DNA from: Trichostrongylus colubriformis
Lineage: Eukaryota > Nematoda > Chromadorea > Rhabditida > Trichostrongylidae
Reading direction: 5' to 3'
DNA: 64,000 nucleotides
Assembly: GCA_963978905.1 (NCBI GenBank)
Contig: OZ022257.1
Location: 20,789,664-20,853,663, forward strand
This document shows, piece by piece, positions 1-12,100 of the stretch. Position 1 is the stretch's first letter. Each line of letters opens with the position of its first letter. The notes beneath the pieces were generated by a model. The model made no database searches and was not told where the DNA came from. It saw only the letters and a list, made by a program, of their open reading frames with translations. Made by a program: the position numbers and the translations under genes.

Positions 1-1129
1 GTGGGTCTTACAACTGCTTAAAAAAACGTATTGAAATATGTGGTGCATCAGAAACCCGTGCTTCGTCCCGGCGCAGTCACACCGTCGCGCTGCTCGGTTC
101 GCCGCTGTAGAGCCATTAGAAGATACGGTTGCTGGTACTCAATCGATGGAACGTATGCTGCTATTTTAATTGTTTTTGAGCTCAAGTTTGGCCATAGATG
201 TGAGTACTGCCTGTATTTTTGACACAACCACGGCAAAGATTTCATCGAGAAATTCTTCGAAAGTTGCTGCTGCATTTTTACAGCCCATTTGCACAGTTAA
301 ATAAAATGAAAAAAAAAACATAAAGATGGATAGACGCTAAAGTGAGACAAGAATCAAAAGAAAGCATGGTAAAGAAAAACCCCAACAAGACAAAGCGTAA
401 GGAAGCCTTCAATTGCAAACGAACTTAAAATCAACGCAATGCGGTTGCGAACCATGTCTGTGCTTCCACCGAGGGAAGGTTGCGCGCGGAGCCCCTGAAA
501 GTCGGCGACGCCGCTTTGGCTCGCTCGACCCATCAAATTGAAAAGTTATTATTACGACGCCTAATCGTATGAGGATTCGAGAAAAAAAAAAACTTAAGAT
601 CATGAAAGAGACTCAGAAAGTAGAAGCACCGCAAGCACTTAGGAAGTGATATGCATTTTTCAGGAAGAAGTAATGGAAAGCTCATCACTACAAATCACGA
701 CCAAGCGCAAACAGTCCAGGAAATGGTAGGTAAAGTAGAAAACGATAATTACAATCAAAACATGAGTCCCGATGACGACGATTTAACGAAGTTTTCGAGT
801 GTGACCCTTTTTTCCTTTTCATGGAAATGGGTGCACTAGGTACATATGTAGTGGCTCATAACGTAAGTGAAGGAGAGCGTATATGTAGCTGCAGTTACAG
901 AATGTGTGAAGGTTGATGATGAGACCGTACAGATGTAGCGTTCATAGCCAAAATAAAACTACCCTTCGTAGAAATGCACACGAGTTCATAGTAAGCTCGC
1001 TCCCTGTCAACCCGATCTTTTCTTCTTGGATTCGCCGCTTGGTTTCCCTAGTGGCTGCTTAGTTCTCTCTACATGCAAATCCAGTCGAGCAAAATTTGGA
1101 AAAATTTCAGAGAGCCTCTTTCCATACCC

Positions 1130-1430
1130 TCCGTAACTTCCTTTCAACGTATTCGTGAGTGCGAATTTCCGATGCAGGATATATAAGACTGCCGCTTTCT
1201 AATGAGCTCTTGGATTGTGCCTTATCTTCGGAAAGTAAGGTGAAATATGGTCGAAGGGTAATCGAGCAAAATTTAAAAAAAAGGTTCGAAGTGCCCCGGT
1301 TCAAATGGTCGTTACTTCCTTCAAACGCAAAATTGCAAGCGCAGATTTCCAGTGCGAGATTCTCAAGGCTGTTTCCTTCTAACGATCTTTCCAGCTATAG
1401 CATATCTTCAGAAGGGAAGAAGTTATGTAG
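1130..1430. repeat. Diverged tandem duplication, unit about 180 bp
   Basis: Two adjacent segments, starting near 1130 and 1312, share the same order of words: a CGTWACTTCCTTYAAACG-like start, a gcga/gcag-atttcc block, a ctttctaa or ccttctaa block and an atatcttcRga end. Identity is moderate, so the duplication is old. The function is unknown. Confidence 0.45.
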
Positions 1431-1753
1431 ATAACTTAGTCAATGAAATTTTTTTCGTCAAGTCGCGAGATGTTCCCATGATTATTTGGAAAAGTGATGC
1501 ATTGTATCTGAAATAATTCAGCACATATTCCTTGCTCTCGGAGCTGCAGTGCGGTGCGATTGGACTTGGCCGACTTCGATGTCTGATGCACAATGCATGA
1601 GTGCATGAGAACTCATCAAACAATTATAGTGAATGCAAGCGCTTTGCGGTGCACATAAAGACTTCCTAGTGTATGCAGCCGTAGCAATATATCGATCACA
1701 CACGAAGGAATTTTTCGAAAAAGTGAGAATTCGGCTTAAATACAGGTCCCCAA

Positions 1754-1805
1754 ATCCTAGGCCGAGTGGGCGGGGCCTCCGAGTAGAAGCCACTCGGCCT
1801 AGGAT
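1754..1805. repeat. Perfect 16-bp-stem GC hairpin
   Basis: The word atcctaggccgagtgg at 1754-1769 is exactly inverted at 1790-1805, around a GC-rich loop. It looks like the core of a foldback MITE. Similar GC-rich cores occur near 8570-8650 and 39765-39815. Confidence 0.7.
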
Positions 1806-2876
1806 CCGTCTTTCCCGCGGTCGAAACCGAGATAGGGGCCTACTTACATATTTTTCTAACCTCACAATGCGTTGCCGACCGCTGCGGACGACGGGGCGGG
1901 CAGTTGCTCGGAGGCCCCGCCCCCCGGACGAGAATTTGGTGAGCTGTATCGCAGCCGGATTCATATTTTTTGCGGCTCATTTTTGGCAAATACATCATAA
2001 ATATGGGTAACAAAGAAACTCGTTTTCCCGTGAACGATTCCTTTGAGCAATCACTTTATTTCCTTTGAAATTCCCCAACTACACATCAACATCTTGTAAC
2101 ACTCAGCAAACTCCTTCGTACTCTGCGCGCTCACTGCCTCGAACTTTTTACCTGTTCTTGATAATTCCCATTAATAGATGTAGGTGGAGCTCGAACTACA
2201 AGTTCCTGGTGAGGTCCCACAGTATTGGCATGGAAAAAGGTGAATGAAAAGGAGAGGCAAATCAAGAGGAATTGGACCGTGCAGTGGTGGACGGGACCAG
2301 AATCGAGAGTACGCAACACGTTTCAAATAATGCTGAGACTGAGGAAAAATCCCACCATACATAAGAGAGAAGAACCACACTCATTAGGGAAAGCAACTGA
2401 AGATGAGGAACACGGGAAGGAGCACCTTCCTTCCTTCACTGATGCTCAGGCAAGATATACGCCTGAGTGTGCAGCGCAATTTTATAAGATGCCCCCTCCC
2501 TCCACTGCGATAACACCAAAATTCCATTTAGCCACGAACTTCAGTTGATATCATCGAAATAATCCTATTTTGTGTTAAGGACCGGGACAGGATGGTGGAC
2601 CACTCTTTTCTTTATCAGTAGTGCTCAAGAAGAAAATCCATGACTACGTCCTAAGGATGATGTTTTGTTTTGGTATAATGGTATAATAGTTCATAGAAAT
2701 GAGTAATTCTGGTTCACCTACGGACGTCCATTGCGTGACGCGCACTTTAATTACGCACCAGCCAGCTGATATTATATATTTAATTTCAAACGTCGTAATT
2801 CCAAGTTGACCTTTACCTTCAACACACGCTTACCAGGCACCTTTGAACTTGTAAACCGTACAGTAATAATAGTAAT

Positions 2877-3282
2877 GCCGGTACCGGCGTCAACTCACGC
2901 AGACACTTGCGTGAGTTGACGCCGGTACCGGCGTCAAACTCACGCAACCATTTGCCAGCCGCAGACGACGGCGTCAATAGATAATTCGCAGCGTTTGCAA
3001 AATTCTTGACCCAATCACACTACAGTATGATAATTGTGGCCGATTCGAATCTTGGCGCTGTGCCAATACACGAAGCGGCCACGATCACCATACTGGCACA
3101 CTGCCAAGATTCGAATCGGCCACAATCACCTTACTGTAGTGTGACTGGGTCAAGAATTTCGCAAACTCTGCGGATTATCTATTGACGCCGTCGTCTGCGG
3201 CTGGCAAATGGTTGCGTGAGTTTGACGCCGGTGCCGGCGTCAACTCACGCAGGCACCTGCGTGAATTGACGCCGGCACCGGC
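2877..3282. repeat. 406-bp near-perfect palindrome
   Basis: The whole segment is one inverted repeat centred near 3080, with arms of about 200 bp. Each outer arm is itself palindromic: the word gccggcgtcaactcacgc is inverted around a few bases, so each arm end could form its own cruciform. Just outside the right arm, at 3305-3322, is agtatgaccgcggcc followed by TAA. This matches the terminus and TNA target of the Harbinger-like MITE family best seen at 57689-57921, but the left terminus is degraded. I call it a foldback MITE with compound arms. Confidence 0.75.
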
Positions 3283-4204
3283 GTCAACTAGCGCAGCTGC
3301 GCAAAGTATGACCGCGGCCTAATCGCGATTCTCAGAAGCGGAATGCGAGGTTAACCAAAAATGAGATTGCTCGACGCAGTATGCTAAATGCTTCATTATG
3401 CTTAGAATCAAGGAATTTTTCGATTTTCAATGCAACGGAGAAGGGCAACATTAAGCGAACTCTTATCATTAGCTCAGTAAGCCTCATAAAACTCTTTGGA
3501 GATACTCCCCCCCCCACCCTCAAATAAGAACCTAAGTTCAGCTGGTTGGCAAGTAGCACGTGAGCCTCTTTCTGACCCTCTCTACTGAAATACTTCCGCC
3601 TAATCCTACTTTTCCGAGTGTCACGGTATGAGTGTATTCTTTCTACAAGGTTGTAGAATGTATGATTACAGACACGACCAGAGAGTGAGGAATTTGACAT
3701 GACACATCCAATCCGTACGAGAAGGCAAATTTGCAAAACAAAATCGTCGTTGGAGCTGAATCAGTTCTCGCACGATTTTGGCACTCATTGCGAGAGAGAT
3801 AATATGTGAGTGAAATCGAGCATCAAATCCTTTCCAATTTCCTAAAGAAGATTTTTTGTGAAGGAGATCATGATTTGTTGAAGATGTCTTCCCGATGAAG
3901 ATCTGCCACCTGGGCCACAAAGAGAAGGATTCAAGGAGTTGCATGCTGCACGAGCCAAAAAATATTCGGAATATCTCACGCAACTATATCGCTGCTATGG
4001 ACGTCTCTGACTTGAGCCCTACTTTTTCCACAGTTAGTAGACATTGGTAGTACAATGAACTAGCAGATGCGACAACAAGTATTACCTTGTGCTGTTGTAC
4101 TAAATTTTTTCTTCTTCGAAGTGCAGTGTTGTGGTGTGGTTGTAGCACAAGTAATTGAATAAATCTTTATTTCTCATTTTTGCTTGGTAAATATCCCATG
4201 AAGC
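3283..4204. other. Intergenic
   Basis: No supportable gene. Minus-strand frames of 105-134 aa between 3332 and 3983 have no recognisable domain and no splice-compatible neighbours. A poly-C run lies near 3509. Confidence 0.5.
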
Positions 4205-4958
4205 TTAAAGGCACCGGGAGGGGGGCAAGGGCGGAATAACGTTTACGAAAACAATGGCGTCTGAAAACAAACATATGGGTTCGGTAGATACAATGTGTAA
4301 CGAAACCAGCGCTGAAAAACGCGCCGTGAGACGGTATTTGGCCCCGGGGCGCGCTTCCGTCCGAACTGCAAGCTTCCGTGGCCGAGCCACGCTTCGTTCA
4401 TTTTGAAGCTTGTCTTCGGCCTGATGTAACCTTATTTTTGAACTATTTCCTCTTTACTGTTTTCTAGTGACATATTTTACTTGTTTACTTATGGATGTTC
4501 TTAATTGTGCATTTCTATACCTGAAAATCTCAGAAGGGTCAAATAAAGTCGGGGGGAGACGCAACTTTGCGTCGACGTCGATGCTCCTTTCCCTTACTAG
4601 GCTTAGGCTAAAATTGATATCCCCTCCTCCCACATTAAAAAGCATCTGTCAAAGCGTAGGTCTCATCAGCTTTAGCCTAACCCTAGGAAGGGAAAGAAGC
4701 TTTGACGTGGGTAAAAATTTTGCCTCTCCCCCCCCCCCCCCCCCCGACTTTATTTGACCCGTAAGTACATCTAGAAACAATATAAGAAAGAACAAAAGGA
4801 AAACTAAAAGGAAAAAACAAATCTATATTAGAACCATCTTCTTTTGGCACCATGCCAAGGCGTCAAATTGGCGAGTTTGTGCAATGGCGGCCACTCAAGC
4901 TCGTCCACACTACGTCTGTTCTACCGTAAGCCAAAATTACCCCTCCTGGTGTCTTTAA
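4205..4958. mobile_element. MITE family A (TTTAAAGGCACC TIR), with nested insertion
   Basis: The left end ttaaaggcaccgggaggg and right end cccctcctggtgtctttaa are inverted copies of the same terminus. The same TIR bounds 14013-14427, 19676-20096 and 62576-62972. This copy is longer because another MITE (4536-4760) lies within it. No transposase is present. The superfamily is not assignable from the ends alone. Confidence 0.6.
4536..4760. mobile_element. MITE family G (GGGTCAAATAAAGTCGG TIR), nested
   Basis: Starts gggtcaaataaagtcgggg and ends cgactttatttgaccc, a TIR of at least 16 bp. A homopolymer of about 17 C adjoins the right TIR. It sits inside a family A MITE and so is the younger insertion. 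Confidence 0.75.
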
Positions 4959-6176
4959 AGATATCACCTTTCGCCATATCGCATCTTAGCCTCCTTACTT
5001 TGTGGTGGCTATGGAAACTTATGCAGCTGTGCAGCGCAGCGATTGAAATGCACCAAATGCAATAGTAGTCCGTCTAGCATTCTTCGCAGGGTCAAGGCGC
5101 AGAACGGCACCAGCCTCGCTCTTGCGCCATACCATCTCGACCCTTTGATACATCAGATACTAGACTTGATGTAATATGTGCTGGATGTTTTTCACGATAA
5201 TTTGATGGAGGTTATGAAATCGACAATGATAATTGCGGTACAATGAGGTCGATCTCTGTATGCTCTCGGGAGTTTGGTGAGTTTTTATTTCGAAGTCAAA
5301 TAGCAGAAGAACAGAATGAAAACTACAATTTCGGGTCACTGATTGGTAGCACATTATAAATAAGTGAATAAATGTTAATTAACGGGAAAAAACAGAGATT
5401 ACCCAGGCAAACGCTGCACCTGCTAGGTGTGACAGCTTTCAGCAAGACCTACACTTGTGAGCTTAGGTTTTTTATGAGTGAACGTCACTGACCAGAATTG
5501 TTCCCTTGTTCTCCTTCTAATACCCAGAAACAATCATCAAACCACCGTATTAAAAGTGCGAGTTATCAATGACACTCTTCACTGGATACATGGCAGTTTT
5601 ATCCCTAACGGTGAACAAAGTATCCACAACATGGTGCCTAATATTGGACGGTATAACAGAATACGAATTACAAAAGCTTGAAAAGAGTGTTTGAGCATAA
5701 GACACAATGTAAGCGTGAACGTACCTGTAAAAAATAATGGACGAAAATATTAGCATTTTTTACACTGTTAGATTTGGCGTCCAATAGAAAAATCTACAAA
5801 TGAGCTTACAAAAACGAATGAATGTGTATACTAATTCATCGGGAGAATGTATGCATGCTGGGCAACTTTACATCGAAGGCGACTTAAATAGACTTGATTA
5901 CCTCTCGCTTACCCCTATGAATATAAAATTACGTGAAAATCTAAAACGTTTCAATAAATCAATGTACAAATATTTGAAAAAAAAATTTAAAAAAAACTAT
6001 ATAAGAAAGATCACTGATAACAACCTCACGTCGCAAAATACCGACGCTTTCAGAATCAAAAGTAGTTAGAACAAGAAGACACAAAAATGACACAGAAAGA
6101 CAACGTTCATAACAAACACTGTATAATAAACACGAACTGTGAGATAACTTAAAGATGAAAGATTCGATCGGACCGC
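4959..6176. other. AT-rich 3' flank of the carrier gene
   Basis: No supportable gene. The stretch is AT-rich, and the 89-aa plus-strand frame at 5800-6069 is Lys/Asn-rich, as expected of a chance frame in such DNA. It lies directly downstream of the carrier stop codon and probably includes its 3' UTR. I could not fix a polyadenylation signal. Confidence 0.5.
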
Positions 6177-9100
6177 TCACAGCTGATGCAACATGTACAC
6201 GACGACTTCGTATGTCCCCATTGTGATGGCGGTATTCGGGACCGTACGCATCAGCTGCAAACGGAGAAAGATGTTGGCAATACATTACTTCGAAGGAAAA
6301 GCAAAGCTCAACACCGCTCAACTCGCCGAACGACGATACGAGACATACGAAAAGGGTAGCACAAAGTCTTGCGACAAAATAGTCAAAGAATCGTCTCTTT
6401 CAAACCTGAACTGATAGGCCTCGGTACATGGCACGACCTCCTTCCTTGTATAAGTCGTAAAGGGTTCGGAAAAATCCTCGCTTCACTGATGATTCTTCGC
6501 GAAGCCTTGTTCGGACCACTTCTACAGAATACAGAACATGACATTAAATAAAAGGACCACATCAACAAACCCAAGGGTGCAGCTATACCTTGTGAATAAT
6601 CAGCAGTTCGGGTGAAGTCTCGATAGCCACCGATTCAACATGCGACTACACAAAAAATTGCAAACATCGCAATTTACGAAATACACAGGGCGTTGGTCAT
6701 TGATACAGAGTAACATTCGGACCGCGTCATACTCTCCACGCGTCGCGGCAAATGCTATTTTGCGATTTTGCGATCCCACGGTACCTCATTTCGCCAAGAT
6801 ATAACTGCTGCGATCAAACTAAATAGCAAGAAACCATACCATGTGGATATGCAATAACACACGCAATGAACTTCGCACATCCTCCGGCGACCATGAAATT
6901 CAAGAAATCCTGAAAGCAGAAGCCTCAACTTCGATACTGCCTTAATTCGCGCCAACCGCAGATATGCATTTCGTAGACTCACCATTTTTCCTTTATCCTC
7001 CTCTTCGCCGTGGTGGCGAAGTAGAAGACCACGCAAATGCTCGTAAATAACGAATTGTATCATTGTTTCTGATACACCAGCATATGAAGCAGTCACTCCC
7101 TAAACCAACACCTACTTATCGAGTTCAAGGACGCACAAACTGTAGCAGAAAATCAGAATACCTTATAGAAACCCTTGATACCCTCACGCTTGTAAACTCG
7201 ACGAATCATGGAGAGTATGGTGCTCTTGCCTTGATATAGTTGTAATCGCGTTTTCACGAGCCATATCGGATTAACAGCAGAGGCAGCAACAAACCCTGAA
7301 AAAAGCTAGTCATGGCGAAGACAGTCCAGTTCATTGCTACTGATATACTGGATATGAATCTTATGAAGGAGAAAACTGGAATGCAAGTATCCAGTAGTTG
7401 ACAAAGAAGGTATACTATACACTAGTCTGTAGGAAGGCGATATCCGTTCGAGATAACAAAAATACTTGGCCAAAACAAGAAAAGTCGAACAGACATGACA
7501 AAGGAATATTCACTGTCAGACATATCCAATTTCCCTATCTTTAATGAAAAGTATGAAAAATCCTCCGAAAGAAGGCGGCAATAAACTTAGATGTTACGCA
7601 AGTGTTTCGATGGGTCAGTTTGTCATGAGTGTGCTCGCTGATTGATTTACTACCGATTTCAAGAGTTATCTAGGTGCTGGTCTTGTATATTGAAGATATT
7701 TACCAATGAGTAAAGATGTATGTGGAGATAAACACAGGAAGAGGTGATGTAGATTTGTCTTCACAAAGTTCACAAGTTCCGATGAAGCAGATGACACGCA
7801 TAGAAAACATAAAAGTTCGCTGCTTTAATCCTTAGAATCCATGATAGTGTGAAACAAATCCATATTCCACTACACAGACACCCCAGATGTGTGAAGTGAA
7901 GTATTCCGACAAGTGTTTCGAGAGGTCAGGCTACCACAGAAACGCCGAAATTAACATTTTAAAACGGCTAAAACTTCAAATTATGGACTGTTACAGCGAC
8001 TAGCTCCCACCTTTCCTATAAATCTTACCTGCTTTTGCTGAGATTTCGCTTATCAGAGTTATTTGGACGAACGCGAGCGTAACATCCATTTTTGCTATTG
8101 GTGCCAAATTGGTGCAATTGCAACAAACTGGTGCAACAACTTGTTCTCACCAAAATCGCTGATGATCGATAGCGGCTATTCGGGGTGCTGATCACGAATA
8201 TGGCATTCGTTTGAGGCGCAGTGGTCATTCAGTACCACTACAGCGGTGATAATAGAGGGGACCCACACTGCTCGCTATTTTTGCCTAAAAATCAGGAAGA
8301 GGGAGCCTTTTCATCTCGAATATATTAAGGCACAAATACATAGTCTTGAGTATTCAGAATGATGATTGTAGGATAGCATAAGTTAAAAGGCGACAGGGGA
8401 AATTGACACTATTAACTACATCAGCACCACTACGGCACAAATGAATGAGACTGGCGCCATCTCGAAGAAATCGTGCTCGGATACATGAGTTTCTCTGTTA
8501 CGCATATATCATGTCGTATTTGTTTAATAAGGACCGCATGCAAAGTTTTACGAGTGAGAGTCCGGCTAAGATCCGGCCCCTCAAAGTGGTGGCCGAAGGG
8601 GCGGGGCTCCAGAGTAAATGCCCAGCCCGTCGCCCACCGCGGTCGGAGACGTATAGTGGGAAACGAACGATGAGTAAAAGTCCCACTCTTAAATCCCTAC
8701 ACTATATTAAACGCTTCGTCTGTCTGTTCGTATCCATCTGTCATCCGTCTGTCACGAAATTAAGTATTATATGAAAAACGACCTGCACAGATGGGGACTA
8801 GTGTGAAACGGATAGGGCATGAGACAAAGAAATAAGGACCAGTACCAAGTCAAGCTCCGTCCACGGTGGGAGGGGCGTACACTGAAATGTTCCGTTTTCA
8901 GACCGAAAATTGCAAATTGAGTACCAATATGACGCAAACGTGAGGAAAGATGGATTAAGAAAAGGAATAGCTTTTTAAGAAAAGGAATAGCTTTTTAAAG
9001 CCATGTAAGAGGCTTAGGCACAAGGGACGGAGCATTTGTGGTGGTGGACGGAGCTTGGACGTTACACGAAAAACTAGCTGTGGAGATGTGAAAGTAAAGA

Positions 9101-12100
9101 ACAAACATGGACCCAGTTGAGCTCGGCCCACGGCACGCGGAGCCTGCACCGAAAGGCCGCGCCTCTGGGCAAAGTGGGCGGGGCGCATCCTGAGTGGAGG
9201 TCCGTACAACAAAATTCCTGACTCGGTTCCGACGCAGCCTTGAGACTAGAAAAAAAGTCAGCGAAAATGGCCAATGTCCAAGTAACCTTAAGCACACATG
9301 TGAAGAGACCCGCCCACAATTGGCAAAGCGGAGGTTATGTGGTAATGGGTTTTGAGTAAATTTATAATAAAAGCAATTCCGATCTCCGACTCTGAAGCCC
9401 ATAATGTTACGCGCACAATAGTGTGCGCCGGCCAACTAGTAAATAAACATATGAATAACAGAAATACTCATTTTTCCGTGTAGGTTCCATTAAGCTTTGA
9501 GCAAAAGGGCGTGCGCGCTGACGATTGATAACATATTCGTGATCAGCTTCTGAATAATCCCAAAACGACAAATTTAAACGAAGTTGGTGAGAAATTAGTG
9601 CGCTAACACCATAAACGGAGTTCATAATCGTAACCAGCACTCTATGTGACCCTTACCCCTTACAAGCAATGTTTACCTACAAGCAATAATTATTTTTTGG
9701 CCAACTTGCAATGTCTGGGTTAATGGATAGATCCAAAACAATGGAATGATGGTGAGAAGGGTAATGGTGTAATCCCCGTGATGAGTTGGCTGGCACGCAA
9801 CACTCGAAACCTGATCTAGTCGGAACATTTGCACATCACCCGACGAACTTAACTATTTGAAGTCGTACTCCTTTAAAGATTCCCTAGTACCTTTGCCAAG
9901 GAAGAAGCGCCGCTTAAACCGAAATAAAAGGCAAAGAACGGCTTGAAGGTCAGGAATGTTTAACAGAAGCGACCGAAGTTCCTAATTCCTTATTTCGATT
10001 CACTGATTTTTGTGAATGCAGCTTGGCAGCACGACCATAGGGTCCTATGGTCACAGCACCTCCCTCCTGTTGATGCAATGCCCAACTCAGGAAAAGGGTT
10101 ATATGTACTGGAGCACTACTACAACAGTCTAAGCCAAGAACAATCGCTGAATTCTCGAGCATAGCAAACATAAGGCAGAAAATTGATGTAATACACCTAT
10201 TTCTTTACCTTCGCACCATTCATCTTTGTTGATTCCATATCCATTGTTTTAACTTCGTCATCACGACGGATAGAAACACAGTTTGCAGGAATAAATGCCG
10301 GCATTCTGCTATAGAGATCCCAACGCCAATAAATTATAGACCGAATTGCAGGTTCTCTCTTTGCCTCCGCACAAAAAATGACCTCTTCGGAGCAAAAGAT
10401 TTGCAGGTGCAAGCGCTAACGTAAAGAAGGAAAGGAACGCAGGAGATTAGTGTTGGAAGACTGCGACTATAACTACATCACAACAGCAGTATGAGATTCG
10501 GATGTAACCCAGCCGTATGTCTCCATATATCTGTGCTTCGCTTCAGACTTTCACCTACAGAAACGGAAGTACGCTAACAACTTATAAGCTAACTCTTACA
10601 ATCTCGACATTGGTTATAGGAAAGTGACGGTGAGAGAACTAATGACAATCAGCGTGAAAAGATGAGACGGTAGGGAATGAAGAAGTGACTACTTGTGACA
10701 GTAAGAACATTCTAGGAGTTAGTATGGAAGATCTAATGTATGTGGCGAAGATTTCACGAGCAAGAAACGGTAACAAGCTGCAACTATAAATGAGGAAAAA
10801 CTCTTAGAAAAGGAAGAGAGGGCAGAGAAGACTGGACACAGCATAAATGAAAAGCCATCGCAAAAGTAAAATCAAAGCAAGACCAGGAAAAGCAATATAA
10901 TGAGCCAAGCTCACTAAATAGTTGAATAAAATGATACCAAGAATAGAACTATGTAGTTTTAACAGGTAGAAAATACACGTTTATGGAACAAAAATTGTAC
11001 TCGACAGCAGACTTAGTATGAATTTGTATAATTATGTCTTCAGCTGTATGGCTCAGAGTTATACTTCACAAAATTTTTGAATAAGCGAAAATGGCAAGCA
11101 TTCCATTGCTGCCACCCACAATTGCAATCTCAAGAACTCTGGACCTTACACTTCCTCTCCTCCTACGAGTTGCTCATTCCACATGTAATCGGTGTACTAA
11201 TGCAGTGACTGTAGCGTGGCACAAACATAGAGGTGTTTCTTGTAGCTCAGATTAATCTACATCAGTGATCCTCGACTTCAGAACAGAGCCCAAAAGCCAC
11301 AGTGCCATTCCTCTGATCCCACTATCAAAGAGGAAAAGGCGCTACTGGAAGGAATTCTTCTCAGAACAGCCATAAAGGCTTTACTATGCAGAGCTGGCAG
11401 ACTGTATTCATCATTTTTCAGCAGCAAAATTAGGTGCTAGAATAAAGCAATAGCAAGTTCCATGGTGGAGCGGTCCCAACGGAGGAAAACACATCAATCC
11501 CGGTTATTTAACACGACACTAAAATTCATTTCCGCCAGCTCTAGCTTCTTCGACGACCATGGCAGACTTGTTTCAGCAAACAAAGCGTCTTACTTTTGCA
11601 AAAATCTGTGGAGTGATCACATTCCATATCAGCGCCGTACGGGACGGGATACTGTGGAAATAGTTTGCACCAGTTTTGCTTCTGCAGTTCGAGGTCGCAC
11701 AGTAATTTGGCAGCAATAACTCATTTCTTACGCTATTATTCGACTCCACCAAAGATCAGTACAGAGACGCTCACTGATAGCAGAAAAAATTGCACTCCGA
11801 CTAGTAGATTAATCATCGTGCAATCGCAGCCGACATGGCGCAGTTTTCATTTGACAAGGAGACGAACACAGAACGTGGAAAGCACGTGAAGGACGTTACC
11901 ACGCATTTCTTCGTCTTCAATCTTTCACTGCAGTGGGGAGTTGGTCGCATAGCAGTGCGCTATTGTTGATGGGAAAGGATGACAGACGCAAGGCGGAGAC
12001 AAGTGTCACGAGAGCGCCTCTAACGCCAAACTCTCACGTGAACAGTTCAAAATCTTCATAACATAGGAAATTGCTTGACATCGAGCAGATATGAAAAAAA

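Larger units (their letters stand above)
1..2876. other. Intergenic, repeat-derived
   Basis: I see no supportable gene here. Open frames are short and lack splice sites in phase. The stretch holds a diverged tandem duplication near 1130-1430, a GC-rich hairpin at 1754-1805, and at about 1985-2030 a right end resembling the TIR of the MITE family that is complete at 39665-39944. The frames of 125-148 aa across 1518-2010 run through the GC-rich hairpin and are probably not coding. Confidence 0.6.
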
